The position numbers and the translations under genes were made by a program. A DNA stretch of 64,000 nucleotides from assembly GCF_014647455.2 (NCBI RefSeq), contig NZ_BMPF01000002.1, positions 654,015-718,014 of the forward strand, written 5' to 3'. The notes under the pieces are model-generated. The model ran no database searches. It saw only the letters and a program-made list of their open reading frames with translations, and had not been told where the DNA came from. Shown in pieces: positions 1 to 11,369 of the stretch. Position 1 is the stretch's first letter. Each line of letters opens with the position of its first letter. Origin of the DNA: Halarchaeum grantii. GTDB lineage: Archaea; Halobacteriota; Halobacteria; Halobacteriales; Halobacteriaceae.

Positions 1-1791
1 TTCCGGGAGATGGAGGACGCCGTCTTCCTCGTGGACGTCGAGCGGACGGACGGCGGCTACGAGTTCGTCTTCCGTCGGAACAACGCCGCGCATCGGCGCC
101 GAACCGGTCTCTCCGAGGACGAGTTACGCGGGCAGACCCCGCGCGGGCTCCTCGGCGACGAGCAGGGCGCGGCCGTCGCGGCGAACTACCGGCGCTGCGT
201 CGAGCGTCAGGAAGCCATCGAGTACGAGGAGACCCTCGAGTTGCCGGGCGGACGGAGCGACTGGGAGACGAAGCTCACCCCCGTCATGGCGGACGGTCGG
301 GTGACGCAGCTCGTCGGCGTCGGACGCGACATCACGGAGCGGAAGGCACAGCAGCGTGCGTTCGAGCGGACGGCGCGGCGCTTCGAGACCGTGTTGGAGA
401 CGATGACGGAGGCGGCGTTCCTGAAGGACACGAACGGGCGGTACCGCCTGATGAATCAGGCATGCCGGGACCTCCTCGGCGTCGGGGACACAGCATTCGA
501 CGAGTTGACCGACGAGGACCTCTTCCCGCCGGAGACCGCAGAGCGGGCGCGAGCGGACGACCGTCGCGTCATCGAGACGGGGGAGCGAATCGAGGTCGAG
601 GAGCGGATTCCGACGACCGAGGGGGAGACGGTTCGGCTCACGCGGAAGTCACCCGTCTACGGCGACGACGGCGAGGTCACCGCCGTCTGCGGCGTCTCGA
701 CGGACATCACGGCGCAAAAGCGCCGCGAGGAGGAACTGCGGCGACTCACGGAGCGCTTCGAACTCGCCGTCGAGGGCGCGAACATCGGCGTCTGGGACTG
801 GGACATGAAGACCGACGCGGTGGAGTTCAACGAGAACTGGGCGCGGATGCTCGGCCACTCGCTCGACGACATCGACCCGCACCTCGACGCGTGGGAGAGC
901 CGCGTCCATCCGGACGACATCGAGTCGGCGAGCGACGCGCTCGAGGCGCATATCGCTGGCGAGAGCGAGTACTACGAGACAGAACACCGGATGCGGACGG
1001 CGGACGGCGACTGGAAGTGGATCCGCGACGTCGGCGAGATCGTCGAGCGCGACGCGGACGGCGAGCCGGTTCGCGCCGTCGGCATCCACCTCGACATCGA
1101 CGACCGGAAGCAGTACGAGCGGACGCTCGAACGCCAGCGCGACAGCCTCGAGGTACTCAACCAGATCGTCCGCCACGACGTCCGGAACGCCCTCCAGTTC
1201 GTGCTCGAGTACGGCGAACTGCTCGACGGCCACGTCGGCGAGGAGGGGGAGGCGTACCGCCGCCGGATCGTCCAAGCGGGACGCGAGGCCATCGACATCA
1301 CGCGGACCGCCGGGGACGTCACGCGGGTGTTACTCCGCTCGGAGACGTGCCACGCCCCGGTGGCGGTTCGGCCCGTCCTCGAGGAGCAGATAGCGGACCT
1401 GCGCGCGAGCCACGAGCACGCCGTCGTCTCCGTCGAGGGCGCGCTTCCGGACGTCGAGGTGCGCGCGGACGACATGCTCGAGTCCGTGTTCCGGAACGTG
1501 CTGACGAACGCCGTCGTCCACAACGACGAGGACGTCCCCGAGGTCACCGTCTCCGCGAGCGCGGACGACGAGACGGTTCGGGTCCGAATCGCGGACAACG
1601 GCCCCGGGATACCGGACGACCAGAAGGAACGGGTCTTCAGGGAGGGCGAGAAGGGCCTCGAGAGCGAGGGGAGCGGACTGGGCCTCTACCTCGTTCGGAC
1701 GCTCGTCGAGCGCTACGGCGGCGACGTCCGGGTGGCGGACAACGACCCCGAGGGGAGCGTCTTCACCGTCGAGTTGCGCCGCGACGGCTGA
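1..1791 (+). CDS. PAS-domain sensor histidine kinase, 5' end cut by window
   Basis: Cytoplasmic signal-transduction kinase. The frame is open from base 1 and the first in-frame ATG (base 10) lies inside a PAS fold, so the true start is upstream. Numbering from that ATG, three PAS modules cover roughly residues 1-115, 120-240 and 245-370, each ending in the typical DIT/DID-x-R-K motif. A HisKA-like helix follows with the phospho-acceptor H389 in IVRHDVRNALQ. The HATPase domain shows an N box (NVLTNAVVHND), G1 (DNGPGIP, about 529) and G2 (GSGLGL, about 555). No membrane segment is seen in the visible part and no response regulator is adjacent, so this is probably an orphan kinase of the large haloarchaeal PAS family. 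The input signal is unknown. Confidence 0.9.
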   Translation, partial: FREMEDAVFLVDVERTDGGYEFVFRRNNAAHRRRTGLSEDELRGQTPRGLLGDEQGAAVAANYRRCVERQEAIEYEETLELPGGRSDWETKLTPVMADGRVTQLVGVGRDITERKAQQRAFERTARRFETVLETMTEAAFLKDTNGRYRLMNQACRDLLGVGDTAFDELTDEDLFPPETAERARADDRRVIETGERIEVEERIPTTEGETVRLTRKSPVYGDDGEVTAVCGVSTDITAQKRREEELRRLTERFELAVEGANIGVWDWDMKTDAVEFNENWARMLGHSLDDIDPHLDAWESRVHPDDIESASDALEAHIAGESEYYETEHRMRTADGDWKWIRDVGEIVERDADGEPVRAVGIHLDIDDRKQYERTLERQRDSLEVLNQIVRHDVRNALQFVLEYGELLDGHVGEEGEAYRRRIVQAGREAIDITRTAGDVTRVLLRSETCHAPVAVRPVLEEQIADLRASHEHAVVSVEGALPDVEVRADDMLESVFRNVLTNAVVHNDEDVPEVTVSASADDETVRVRIADNGPGIPDDQKERVFREGEKGLESEGSGLGLYLVRTLVERYGGDVRVADNDPEGSVFTVELRRDG

Positions 1792-1835
1792 GCGCGTGCC
1801 GGGCGCTTATGTCGGCGCGCGGCGATGGCACTGAC

Positions 1836-2030
1836 ATGGAGACGACGCGTCGCGTCAGAGTGGCCGCCGCGTGCTGTGTCGCGCTCGGCCTCGGTGGCGC
1901 CGGCCTCCTCTACGCACGGTCGGGGCTCGCGCGTCCCGCCGCGCTCGCGGCGTGTGCGCTCGTCGCGCTCGTCGGCGTCCTGCTGTCCCGGCGCGCGGCG
2001 GACGCGGGCGAGCGCAAACCCGACTGGTGA
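1836..2030 (+). CDS. Small two-helix membrane protein
   Basis: 64 residues. Two hydrophobic stretches (about 7-24 and 30-48) are separated by a short R-S-G-L-A-R turn, and a charged tail ends in KPDW. I chose the ATG at 1836 because a CTTAT TATA-like element lies about 27 bases upstream, as in leaderless haloarchaeal genes. An in-frame ATG at 1809 would add nine residues. No family is recognised. Confidence 0.55.
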   Translation: METTRRVRVAAACCVALGLGGAGLLYARSGLARPAALAACALVALVGVLLSRRAADAGERKPDW

Positions 2031-2042
2031 GCGACCGGCCGC

Positions 2043-3230
2043 TCAGGCGTCCGGGAGGAGGCCCGTGCAGACGCGCGGGTAGTCGGGCGTGGTGTCGCGG
2101 GTGCGCGTCGTCGTGACGGCGTTCGCGCCGCGCTCCAAGAGGGTGCGGACGGGCGGGCCGACCCGGTCGGGTTCGACGAGGAAGGCGTCGTGGCCGTACT
2201 CGCTCTCGACGACGCGGTGGGAGACAGCGGCGGGGCCGGCCTCGAAGGCCTCCGCGATGGTCTCGCCGCCCTCGACGGGGAAGTGCCAGTCGCCGGTAAA
2301 GGAGACGACGAGCGCGTCGCCCGCGTAGTCCGCGAGCGCCTCGGCGTCCGAGTTGTAGTCCTCGGCGAGGTCGTACTCGTCGAGCGCGCGCAGGAGGTAG
2401 AGGTAGCTGTTCGCGTCGAAGCGCTCGGTGAAGCGCTCGGCGTTGTAGTCGAGGTAGGAGGCGACGTCCCGGTAGGGGAAGCCCTTCGCGCTCGGGTCGG
2501 TTCGCTCCTCGGGTTGGCGTTCGGCGACGCGGCGGCCGAAGCGGTCGCGCATCGAGGCCTTCGAGAGGTACATCGCGTGGCCGATGCGGCGCGCGACGGC
2601 GAGGCCGCCGCTGGGTTCGGGGCCGCCGTAGTAGTCGCCGTCGCCGTAGTCGGGGTCGTTCGTGATGGCGCGGCGCGCGGCGGTGTTGAGGCCGAGACAC
2701 TGCGCGTCGAGGCGCGGGCTCGTGGCGATGGCGGCGACGCGCTCGACGCGCTCGGGGTAGCGTTTCGCCCAGTCGATGGCGTTCATGCCGCCGACGCTCC
2801 CGCCGACGACGGCGTAGAGCGTCTCCACGCCGAGCTCGTCGAGGAGGCGGGCCTGACTGCGCGTCCAGTCGCCGACCGTGACGGACGGGAAGTCGGGGCC
2901 GTAGGGCTCGCCGTCGGGCCCCTCGCTCGCGGGGCCGGTGGTGCCGTAGCAGGAGCCGGGGACGTTCGCGCAGACGACGTGGTAGGCGCGGGTGTCGATG
3001 GGTTTGCCGGGGCCGACGAGGGCGTCCCACCAGCCGGCGGCCTGCCCGCTGACGCCCTCGGGGGCGGGCCCGGCGACGTACTGGCTCCCCGTGAGCGCGT
3101 GGCAGACGAGGACGGTGGGGTTCTCGCGCTCGCCGTACTCCGCGTAGGCGACGTCGAGGTCGAGTTCGCCGCCGCGCTCGAACGCGAACGAGCCGACATT
3201 CGCGACGTCGTCGCGGCGGCCGTAGCTCAT
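2043..3230 (-). CDS. metX: Homoserine O-acetyltransferase
   Basis: Transfers an acetyl group from acetyl-CoA to homoserine, the first committed step of methionine synthesis by direct sulfhydrylation. It is a 395-residue alpha/beta hydrolase. The nucleophile elbow GGSVGG puts the catalytic Ser at 145. The remaining triad is seen in FTGDWHFP (Asp) and YGHDAF (His) near the C terminus. An oxyanion-type motif HALTGS lies near residue 45. The start ATG overlaps the metY stop as ATGA, so the two genes are translationally coupled in one operon. Whether the acyl donor is acetyl-CoA or succinyl-CoA cannot be settled by eye; acetyl is inferred from the metY partner. Confidence 0.92.
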   Translation of the reverse strand: MSYGRRDDVANVGSFAFERGGELDLDVAYAEYGERENPTVLVCHALTGSQYVAGPAPEGVSGQAAGWWDALVGPGKPIDTRAYHVVCANVPGSCYGTTGPASEGPDGEPYGPDFPSVTVGDWTRSQARLLDELGVETLYAVVGGSVGGMNAIDWAKRYPERVERVAAIATSPRLDAQCLGLNTAARRAITNDPDYGDGDYYGGPEPSGGLAVARRIGHAMYLSKASMRDRFGRRVAERQPEERTDPSAKGFPYRDVASYLDYNAERFTERFDANSYLYLLRALDEYDLAEDYNSDAEALADYAGDALVVSFTGDWHFPVEGGETIAEAFEAGPAAVSHRVVESEYGHDAFLVEPDRVGPPVRTLLERGANAVTTTRTRDTTPDYPRVCTGLLPDA

Positions 3231-4519
3231 CGCGACGCCTCCTCGATGCCGTGTTCGACGTCCGCGAGGACGTCAGCGGGGTCCTCGATGCCGACGGAGA
3301 GACGCACCATGTCGGGCGTGACGCCCGACGCGCGCTGTTCGTCCTCGCTCAACTGGGCGTGCGTCGTGCTCGCGGGGTGGATGACGAGCGTCTTCGAGTC
3401 CCCGACGTTCGCGAGGAAGGACGCGAGGTCGGTCGATTCGCAGAAGCGCTTGCCGGCCTCGTAGCCGCCCTCGAGGCCGAACGTGATCATGCCGCCGTAC
3501 CCCCCGTCGAGGTACTCGCTCGCGTTGGCGTGCGTCTCGTGGTCGGCGAGACCGGGGTAGCTCACCCACGCGACCGCCTCGTGGTCGGCGAGGTACTCGG
3601 CGACGATGGCGGCGTTCTCGCAGTGGCGCTCCATGCGGAGGCCGAGCGTCTCCAACCCCTGCATCGTCTGCCACGCGTCGAAGGGTTTCTGGGCGTTCCC
3701 GAGCGTTCTGGTACCTCGGAGGCGGGTCGCGGCGGCCATCGGGGCGTCCGGGAAGCGCTCGGAGAGGTTGAGACCGTGGTAGGCGGGATTGTCGCCGCCG
3801 ATTTCGGGGTAGTCCTCCGCGTCCCAGTCGAAGGTGCCGCCGTCGATGACGACGCCGCCGAGGGTGGTACCGGAGCCGTGGAGCCACTTCGTCGTGGAGT
3901 GCCAGACGACGTCCGCGCCGTGTTCGAGCGGGCGACAGAGCGCGGGCGTCGCGAACGTGTTGTCGACGAAGAGCGGGACGCCGTGGTCGTGGGCGACGTC
4001 GGCGACCGCCTCGATGTCGGGGACGACGAGCGAGGGGTTGCCGATGGTTTCGAGGTGGACGAAGGCGGTGTCCTCGTCGATGGCGTCCCGATAGGCCTCG
4101 ACGTCGAGCGTGTCCACGAAGCGCGCCTCGATGCCGCGGCGGCTCGCGGTGCCGGTGAGGTAGGTCCGGGTGCCGCCATAGATGTCGGACGCGGAGACGA
4201 CGTTGTCGCCGGCCTCCGCGAGGACGAACGTCGCGGCGTCGAAGGCGGCCATGCCCGAGGCCGTCGCGACGGCGCCGGCGCCGCCGGCGAGGCTGGCGAG
4301 GCGCTCTTCGAGCATCGCGACGGTCGGGTTGCTGATGCGCGAGTAGAGGTCGCCCTCCTCCTCGAGGGCGTAGAGGGCGGCGGCGTGCTCGGCGCCCTCG
4401 AAGACGTAGGAGGTGGTCTGATAGATGGGGGGTGCGCGCGCGCCGGTCGCGGCGTCGGGGTGGGCCTGCCCGGCGTGGACGGTCCGGGTGTCGAACCGCC
4501 GGTCGTCCTCGTCGCTCAT
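3227..4519 (-). CDS. metY: O-acetylhomoserine sulfhydrylase (Cys/Met PLP enzyme)
   Basis: PLP enzyme that makes homocysteine from O-acetylhomoserine and sulfide. It is 430 residues from the ATG at 4519 (MSDEDDRR). The PLP lysine is K211 in [15 protein letters not shown]-phosphate and substrate residues are visible in YSRISNPT and TASGMAA. It belongs to the trans-sulfuration family, so cystathionine gamma-synthase is the alternative. Direct coupling to metX and the roughly 430-residue length favour the sulfhydrylase. It is the first gene of the metY-metX operon. A perfect inverted repeat 9 bases upstream of the start is a likely operator. Confidence 0.88.
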   Translation of the reverse strand: MSDEDDRRFDTRTVHAGQAHPDAATGARAPPIYQTTSYVFEGAEHAAALYALEEEGDLYSRISNPTVAMLEERLASLAGGAGAVATASGMAAFDAATFVLAEAGDNVVSASDIYGGTRTYLTGTASRRGIEARFVDTLDVEAYRDAIDEDTAFVHLETIGNPSLVVPDIEAVADVAHDHGVPLFVDNTFATPALCRPLEHGADVVWHSTTKWLHGSGTTLGGVVIDGGTFDWDAEDYPEIGGDNPAYHGLNLSERFPDAPMAAATRLRGTRTLGNAQKPFDAWQTMQGLETLGLRMERHCENAAIVAEYLADHEAVAWVSYPGLADHETHANASEYLDGGYGGMITFGLEGGYEAGKRFCESTDLASFLANVGDSKTLVIHPASTTHAQLSEDEQRASGVTPDMVRLSVGIEDPADVLADVEHGIEEASR

Positions 4520-4527
4520 GTACTGTA

Positions 4528-4553
4528 TGCATATTCTCCCAGAGGGATATGCA
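4528..4553. promoter_or_regulatory. Inverted repeat upstream of metY (candidate operator)
   Basis: TGCATAT (4528-4534), a 12-base spacer, then ATATGCA (4547-4553): perfect 7-base arms whose AT-rich halves overlap the expected promoter of metYX. It sits in the divergent gap between metYX and the HTH-10 gene, 9 bases from the metY start. An operator for a methionine-responsive or other dimeric repressor is an inference. Confidence 0.55.
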
Positions 4554-4573
4554 CGGCAGTTACGGCAACGTTC

Positions 4574-4596
4574 GCCGATTACCGGCGGAGCGGATA
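4574..4596 (+). promoter_or_regulatory. Promoter-position motif shared with the P450 gene (copy 1)
   Basis: A 23-base stretch with the core TACCGGC-N5-CGGAT that ends 28 bases before the GTG start of the HTH-10 regulator. It matches positions 5267-5289 upstream of the P450 at 17 of 23 bases by hand count. It covers the place where BRE and TATA should lie, so part of the likeness may simply be basal promoter. Confidence 0.45.
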
Positions 4597-4624
4597 CTTG
4601 AATCGGGAGGGCGTACCCCGGGTC

Positions 4625-5260
4625 GTGAAACGGCTCAGCGTCACGTTCGACCGGACGGGAGAGGACGCCGCGCGCTTCGCGCCCGCCGAGGGGCGTCGCG
4701 GTCGCCTCCGGACCGTCAGGCGGCGTCGCGACGGCACCGTCCTCGAACTCTGCCAGTTCGAGCGCCCCGTCGCCGCCGCCGTCGCGGACGCCCTCGACGA
4801 CGACACGCACGTCCGCGACCACGCCGTCGTCGACGACCGCACCCTCTACGTCCACCTCCGGCCCGGCGCGCGCGTCCGCTCCCTCCTCGACCGCCTCGAA
4901 TCCCATCGACTCGTCCTCGACACGCCCGTCTACTTCGACGACGAGCACGTCACCGTCACCCTCCTCGGGCCCGCCGCGCGCATCAGCGAGGCCGCGAGCG
5001 CGCTCCCGGAGGCCGTTCGCGCGGACATGCGCGTCGAACGCCTCACCGAGTACACGGGCGAGGACGGCCTCCACTCCGCGCTCACGGAGCGCCAGCGGGA
5101 CGTCCTCGCGGCCGCCGTCGCCGCCGGCTACTACGAGAACCCGCGCGGGGCGACCGTCGCGGACGTCGCCGACGACCTCGACGTCTCCGCCTCCACCGTC
5201 TCCGAGCACCTGCGGAAGATCGAGGCGCGCGTCCTCCCCCACCTCCTCGACGGTACGTAA
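4625..5260 (+). CDS. HTH-10 (bacterio-opsin-activator type) transcriptional regulator
   Basis: Predicted DNA-binding regulator of 211 residues starting at GTG 4625 (VKRLSVTFDR). The N-terminal two thirds is an alpha/beta region of the BAT/HTH-10 family without an obvious ligand site. The C terminus is a classic HTH_10 domain that begins LTERQRDVL and contains ATVADVADDLDVSASTVSEHL. The cytochrome P450 lies 55 bases downstream on the same strand, and both genes carry a similar sequence in the promoter position. That suggests the regulator controls itself and the P450; this is inference. No earlier ATG in frame has a better promoter. Confidence 0.82.
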   Translation: MKRLSVTFDRTGEDAARFAPAEGRRGRLRTVRRRRDGTVLELCQFERPVAAAVADALDDDTHVRDHAVVDDRTLYVHLRPGARVRSLLDRLESHRLVLDTPVYFDDEHVTVTLLGPAARISEAASALPEAVRADMRVERLTEYTGEDGLHSALTERQRDVLAAAVAAGYYENPRGATVADVADDLDVSASTVSEHLRKIEARVLPHLLDGT

Positions 5261-5266
5261 GTGGCC

Positions 5267-5289
5267 GGCGAATACCGGCAGTACGGATT
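5267..5289 (+). promoter_or_regulatory. Promoter-position motif shared with the HTH-10 gene (copy 2)
   Basis: Contains AATACCGGCAGTACGGATT and ends 26 bases before the P450 start. It is the partner of the motif at 4574-4596, at nearly the same distance from the start codon. Confidence 0.45.
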
Positions 5290-5315
5290 CCCCCGGGGCG
5301 CGCCTCTCCATCCGT

Positions 5316-6653
5316 ATGCAACGACAGCGCATCCCCGGCCCGGACGGGAAACCGGTCGTCGGTGACACGCTCGCGTTCGCCGACGACCCCCTCGGGTTCC
5401 CCACCCGAATCGCCCGCGAATACGGCGACGTCGCGCGCTACGACCTCGGGACGGAGGACGTCGTGCAGGTCTCCTCGCCGGAGCTCGTCGAGAACGTCCT
5501 CGTGCAGAACAATCAGGCCTACCGGAAGGGCGAGCGCTTCCAGACGTCGTTACGCCCGACGCTCGGGAGCGGCCTCCTCACGAGCGAGGGCGAGTACTGG
5601 CGCGAGCAGCACCACGCGATGCAGCCGGCCTTCTACCCGCGGATGCTCGAGGCGTACGCGGACGTGATGGCCGAGTACACGGAACGGATGCTCGCGGAGT
5701 GGGAGGACGGCGAGGTCCGCAACGTCCACGATGAGATGATGCAGCTCACGGTCGAAATCGCCTCTCAGGCGCTCTTCGGCGTCGACATCCGCGAGGAGGA
5801 GGGCGCCATCGCCGACGCGCTCGAAGCCCTGATGGACGACGCCTCCGCGCGGATGCGCCGACCCGTCCAACTGCCGCGCTGGCTCCCGACGCCCGGCAAC
5901 GAGCGCTTCGAGAGCGCACAGGAGACGCTGAACGACGTCGTCGACTCGATCATCGCCGAGTACCGAGCCACGAGCGACGCGCCGCGCGACGGGTCGGACG
6001 TCCTCTCGATCCTCCTGAGCGCCACCGACCACACGGACGCGCCGCTGACGGACGAGCAGATCCGCGACGAAATCGTAACGATTCTGCTCGCCGGCCACGA
6101 GACGACGGCGCTCGCGCTCACCTACACCCTCCACGCGCTCGGGCGGAGCAACGACGCGCGCGGGCGCCTCGAAGCCGAGGTCGACGACGTGCTCGGCGAG
6201 CGGACGCCCGGCTCCGACGACCTCGACGACCTCGCGGACACGGAGCGAGCGGTGAAAGAGGGGTTACGGCTCTATCCGCCGGTCTGGCAGCTCGTGCGCG
6301 AGGCGGACGAGCGCGACGAACTCGGCGGCTACGAGATCGAGCCCGGACAGACCGTCGCGATGCACCAGTGGGTCGTCCACCGCGACCCACGGTGGTACGA
6401 CGACCCGACGGAGTTCCGCCCGGGGCGCTGGACCGGCGAGTTCGAGGCCGACCTCCCGAAGTTCGCCTACTTCCCGTTCGGCGGCGGCCCACGGCGGTGC
6501 ATCGGCGACCGCTTCGCGATGCAGGAGGCGCGTCTCGCGCTCGCGACCATCGTCCGCGACTGGCGCCTCGAACCGCGGGCGGACCTCTCGTTCGACCCGT
6601 CGATCACGCTCCGGCCGGACGGCCCGGTCGAGATGCGGGTCGTGCGCCGATAG
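5316..6653 (+). CDS. Cytochrome P450 monooxygenase
   Basis: Soluble-type P450 of 445 residues with no N-terminal membrane anchor. The I-helix oxygen-activation motif AGHETT lies at 259-264, the ExxR pair is E315/R318 (KEGLRLYPP), and the heme-binding loop FGGGPRRCIG carries the thiolate ligand C395. Substrate is unknown; the proline-rich N terminus and overall form resemble haloarchaeal and fatty-acid-hydroxylase-like P450s. No reductase or ferredoxin gene is adjacent (a [3Fe-4S]-type ferredoxin lies 24 kb away), so electrons must come from a general donor. It follows the HTH-10 regulator. Confidence 0.95.
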   Translation: MQRQRIPGPDGKPVVGDTLAFADDPLGFPTRIAREYGDVARYDLGTEDVVQVSSPELVENVLVQNNQAYRKGERFQTSLRPTLGSGLLTSEGEYWREQHHAMQPAFYPRMLEAYADVMAEYTERMLAEWEDGEVRNVHDEMMQLTVEIASQALFGVDIREEEGAIADALEALMDDASARMRRPVQLPRWLPTPGNERFESAQETLNDVVDSIIAEYRATSDAPRDGSDVLSILLSATDHTDAPLTDEQIRDEIVTILLAGHETTALALTYTLHALGRSNDARGRLEAEVDDVLGERTPGSDDLDDLADTERAVKEGLRLYPPVWQLVREADERDELGGYEIEPGQTVAMHQWVVHRDPRWYDDPTEFRPGRWTGEFEADLPKFAYFPFGGGPRRCIGDRFAMQEARLALATIVRDWRLEPRADLSFDPSITLRPDGPVEMRVVRR

Positions 6654-6756
6654 GCACCCGACCGAACGAGCGAGCCGCCGCGGAACGCCAGCGGGGTGCG
6701 CCACGCCGCTCGAAGCGACCCCCGGTTCTTTTTGCGGGCGCGTCGAACGCCGAGAT

Positions 6757-6924
6757 ATGCCCTCGGCCGCCGGCGGGGAGACGCTGCTCGCGGCGTCACT
6801 GACGGCGGGCGTCGCGCTCACGGCGGGCGTCGTCGGCGCGTCGCGGTGGTGGGTGCAGGCGTCGCTCGTCGGCGCGGCGCTGCTCGCGACGCGCGCGGTC
6901 GCGTCGCGGTACCGGCGGGGGTAG
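6757..6924 (+). CDS. Small membrane protein (55 aa)
   Basis: Starts MPSAAGGETLLAASLTAG and ends RYRRG. Two hydrophobic helices flank a SRWWVQ turn. A TTCTTTTT promoter element lies about 27 bases before the ATG, which supports a leaderless transcript. The reading frame is short but codon use matches its neighbours (G/C at third positions). No family is recognised. Confidence 0.5.
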   Translation: MPSAAGGETLLAASLTAGVALTAGVVGASRWWVQASLVGAALLATRAVASRYRRG

Positions 6925-9262
<2,338 letters not shown>

Positions 9263-9377
9263 GTTCCACCGCGAATACACGTCCGTTCAGATGTGTCACG
9301 CGGGAGTAGTACCCTCAGTGATTAGGTACATACTTCGTGTATCGCGGAGCAGTATCCGGGACAGTGAGGGGGCACGG

Positions 9378-9848
9378 ATGAGCGACGACATCGGCGACGA
9401 ACGGATGCGGAGCGGCCGGGGAATCGCGCGGCGACCGGACGAGAGCGAGGAGTCGCTCGTGCGGGAGTCGAGTCACCTCACCAAGTGGCTCTACGACCGC
9501 TACGGTGACGGGCTCCGGACCGTCCTCGTCTACGACGGCGCCGTGAGCGAGTACACCTACCTCGCCGACCACGTCGGCGAGCAGTACAGCGACGCGGAGC
9601 TCGAGCGCATCGCGGACGAGCACGCCTTCCAGGACTCGCTCTCCAACCCGCACTACGAGTCGCTCTTCCACCTCGGTGGGACGGAGGCGACGGTGACGCT
9701 CTTCGAGGGGGCGACGCTCGTGCAGGTGCCGTTCGACAACACGACGGGCGTCGTCCTCACCGTGGACCGCGCACGCTCGCTCGACGTCGACGCGCTCGTC
9801 GAGACGGCGCGCGAGGAACACCGCCCGGAGTTCGTCTCCGAGGCGTGA
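9378..9848 (+). CDS. Conserved-looking haloarchaeal protein of unknown function
   Basis: 156 residues from ATG 9378 (MSDDIGDERMRSG). It has a soluble alpha/beta pattern: a charged N terminus, a helical segment (SSHLTKWLYDRYGD), then a core with LRTVLVYDG, a predicted helix ADHVGEQYSDAELERI, and a beta-rich end (TVTLFEGATLVQVPFDNTTGVVLTV). It reads like a small sensor-type or roadblock-like fold but I do not recognise a motif. It lies alone between ligA and srp54. Confidence 0.7.
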   Translation: MSDDIGDERMRSGRGIARRPDESEESLVRESSHLTKWLYDRYGDGLRTVLVYDGAVSEYTYLADHVGEQYSDAELERIADEHAFQDSLSNPHYESLFHLGGTEATVTLFEGATLVQVPFDNTTGVVLTVDRARSLDVDALVETAREEHRPEFVSEA

Positions 9849-9894
9849 GCCACGATAAAGCCTTTAATGCGTCCTCGGCGTCTAGAGTAGACAA

Positions 9895-11301
9895 ATGGTA
9901 CTCGACGACCTCGGGAGTTCCCTCAGGGGCACGCTCGACTCGCTCCGTGGGAAGTCCCGGATAGACGAGGAAGACGTCGAGAAGGTCGTCAAGGAGATCC
10001 AGCGCTCCTTGCTCCAGGCCGACGTCGACGTCTCGCTCGTGATGGAGCTCTCGGACTCCATCGAGGAGCGCTCGCTGGAGGAGGAGCCACCGGCCGGCAC
10101 GACGGCGCGCGACCACGTCCTCCGCATCGTCTACGAGGAGCTCGTCGACCTCGTCGGCGAATCCACGGAGCTCCCCTTAGAGGAGCAGACGATCATGCTC
10201 GCCGGCCTCCAAGGGTCCGGGAAGACGACGACCGCCGCGAAGATGGCGTGGTGGTTCTCGAAGAAGGGCCTCCGCCCCGCCGTCATCCAGACCGACACCT
10301 TCCGCCCCGGCGCCTACGAGCAGGCCAAGCAGATGTGCGAGCGCGCCGAGGTCGACTTCTACGGCGACCCCGACGAGGACGACCCCGTGAAGATCGCGCG
10401 TGACGGCCTCGAAGCGACCGAGGACGCCGACGTCCGCATCGTCGACACCGCCGGTCGCCACGCCCTCGAGGACGACCTCATCGACGAGATCGAGGAGATC
10501 GAGGCCACCGTCCAGCCGGACCGCTCCCTGCTCGTCCTCGACGCCGCCATCGGGCAGGGCGCGAAGGACCAGGCCACGCAGTTCGAGACCTCCGTCGGCA
10601 TCGACGGCGTTGTCATCACGAAACTCGACGGCACCGCGAAGGGTGGGGGCGCCCTGACGGCGGTCAACGAGACCGGCTCGACCATCGCCTTCCTCGGCTC
10701 CGGCGAGACCGTCCAGGACATCGAGCGCTTCGAGCCCAGCGGCTTCATCTCCCGCCTGCTGGGGATGGGCGACCTCAAGCAGCTCACCGAGCGCGTCGAA
10801 CGCGCGATGGAGGAGACCCAGGCCGAAGAGGAGGAGGACTGGGACCCCGAGGACATGCTGAAGGGGGAGTTCACCCTCAAGGACATGAAGCGCCAGATGG
10901 ACGCGATGAACAAGATGGGGCCGCTCGACCAGGTGATGGACATGATCCCCGGAATGGGCGGGGGCCTCATGGACCAGCTCCCGGACGACGCGATGGACGT
11001 CACCCAGGACCGCATGCGGAACTTCGAGGTCGTCATGGACTCGATGACCGAGGACGAACTCGAGAACCCCCGCTCCATCGGCGCCTCGCAGGTCCGCCGC
11101 ATCGCGAAGGGCTCCGGGCAGGGCGAGGAAACCGTCCGCGAGCTCTTGGAGCAGCACAAGATGATGTCGCGCACGATGAAGCAGTTCCAGGGGATGGGCG
11201 ACGGCGACATGCAGCGGATGATGAAGAAGATGCAGCAGGGCGACGGAGGCATGGGCGGCGGCGGTGGCGGCGGCGGCATGGGCGGCTTCGGTCCCTTCTG
11301 A
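9895..11301 (+). CDS. srp54: Signal recognition particle 54 kDa GTPase
   Basis: Binds signal sequences on nascent chains and 7S RNA and docks with FtsY. It is 468 residues: N domain (1-90), G domain with P-loop GLQGSGKTT (~104-112), DTAGRH and [10 protein letters not shown] motifs, and a methionine-rich M domain from ~300. The M domain ends in an unusual glycine-rich tail ([16 protein letters not shown]). A TTTAATGC promoter element sits 27 bases before the ATG. Complete and highly typical; the long poly-Gly end is the only oddity. Confidence 0.97.
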   Translation: MVLDDLGSSLRGTLDSLRGKSRIDEEDVEKVVKEIQRSLLQADVDVSLVMELSDSIEERSLEEEPPAGTTARDHVLRIVYEELVDLVGESTELPLEEQTIMLAGLQGSGKTTTAAKMAWWFSKKGLRPAVIQTDTFRPGAYEQAKQMCERAEVDFYGDPDEDDPVKIARDGLEATEDADVRIVDTAGRHALEDDLIDEIEEIEATVQPDRSLLVLDAAIGQGAKDQATQFETSVGIDGVVITKLDGTAKGGGALTAVNETGSTIAFLGSGETVQDIERFEPSGFISRLLGMGDLKQLTERVERAMEETQAEEEEDWDPEDMLKGEFTLKDMKRQMDAMNKMGPLDQVMDMIPGMGGGLMDQLPDDAMDVTQDRMRNFEVVMDSMTEDELENPRSIGASQVRRIAKGSGQGEETVRELLEQHKMMSRTMKQFQGMGDGDMQRMMKKMQQGDGGMGGGGGGGGMGGFGPF

Positions 11302-11369
11302 GGCGCGCATCGCACGTCGCGTCTGCCGCAGTCGGCGCGTTTTAGTCCGCGACGAGCGCACCAGAGAGC

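Noticed and set aside
2190..3464. Long plus-strand open frame antisense to metX
   Set aside because: A GC-rich shadow frame; its protein is Val/Gly/Ala/Arg-rich without domains, while the minus strand encodes a complete MetX with its triad.
3251..4624. N-terminal extension of the HTH-10 gene running back across metY
   Set aside because: The extension is antisense to metY and of low complexity; the HTH-10 family starts near the GTG at 4625.
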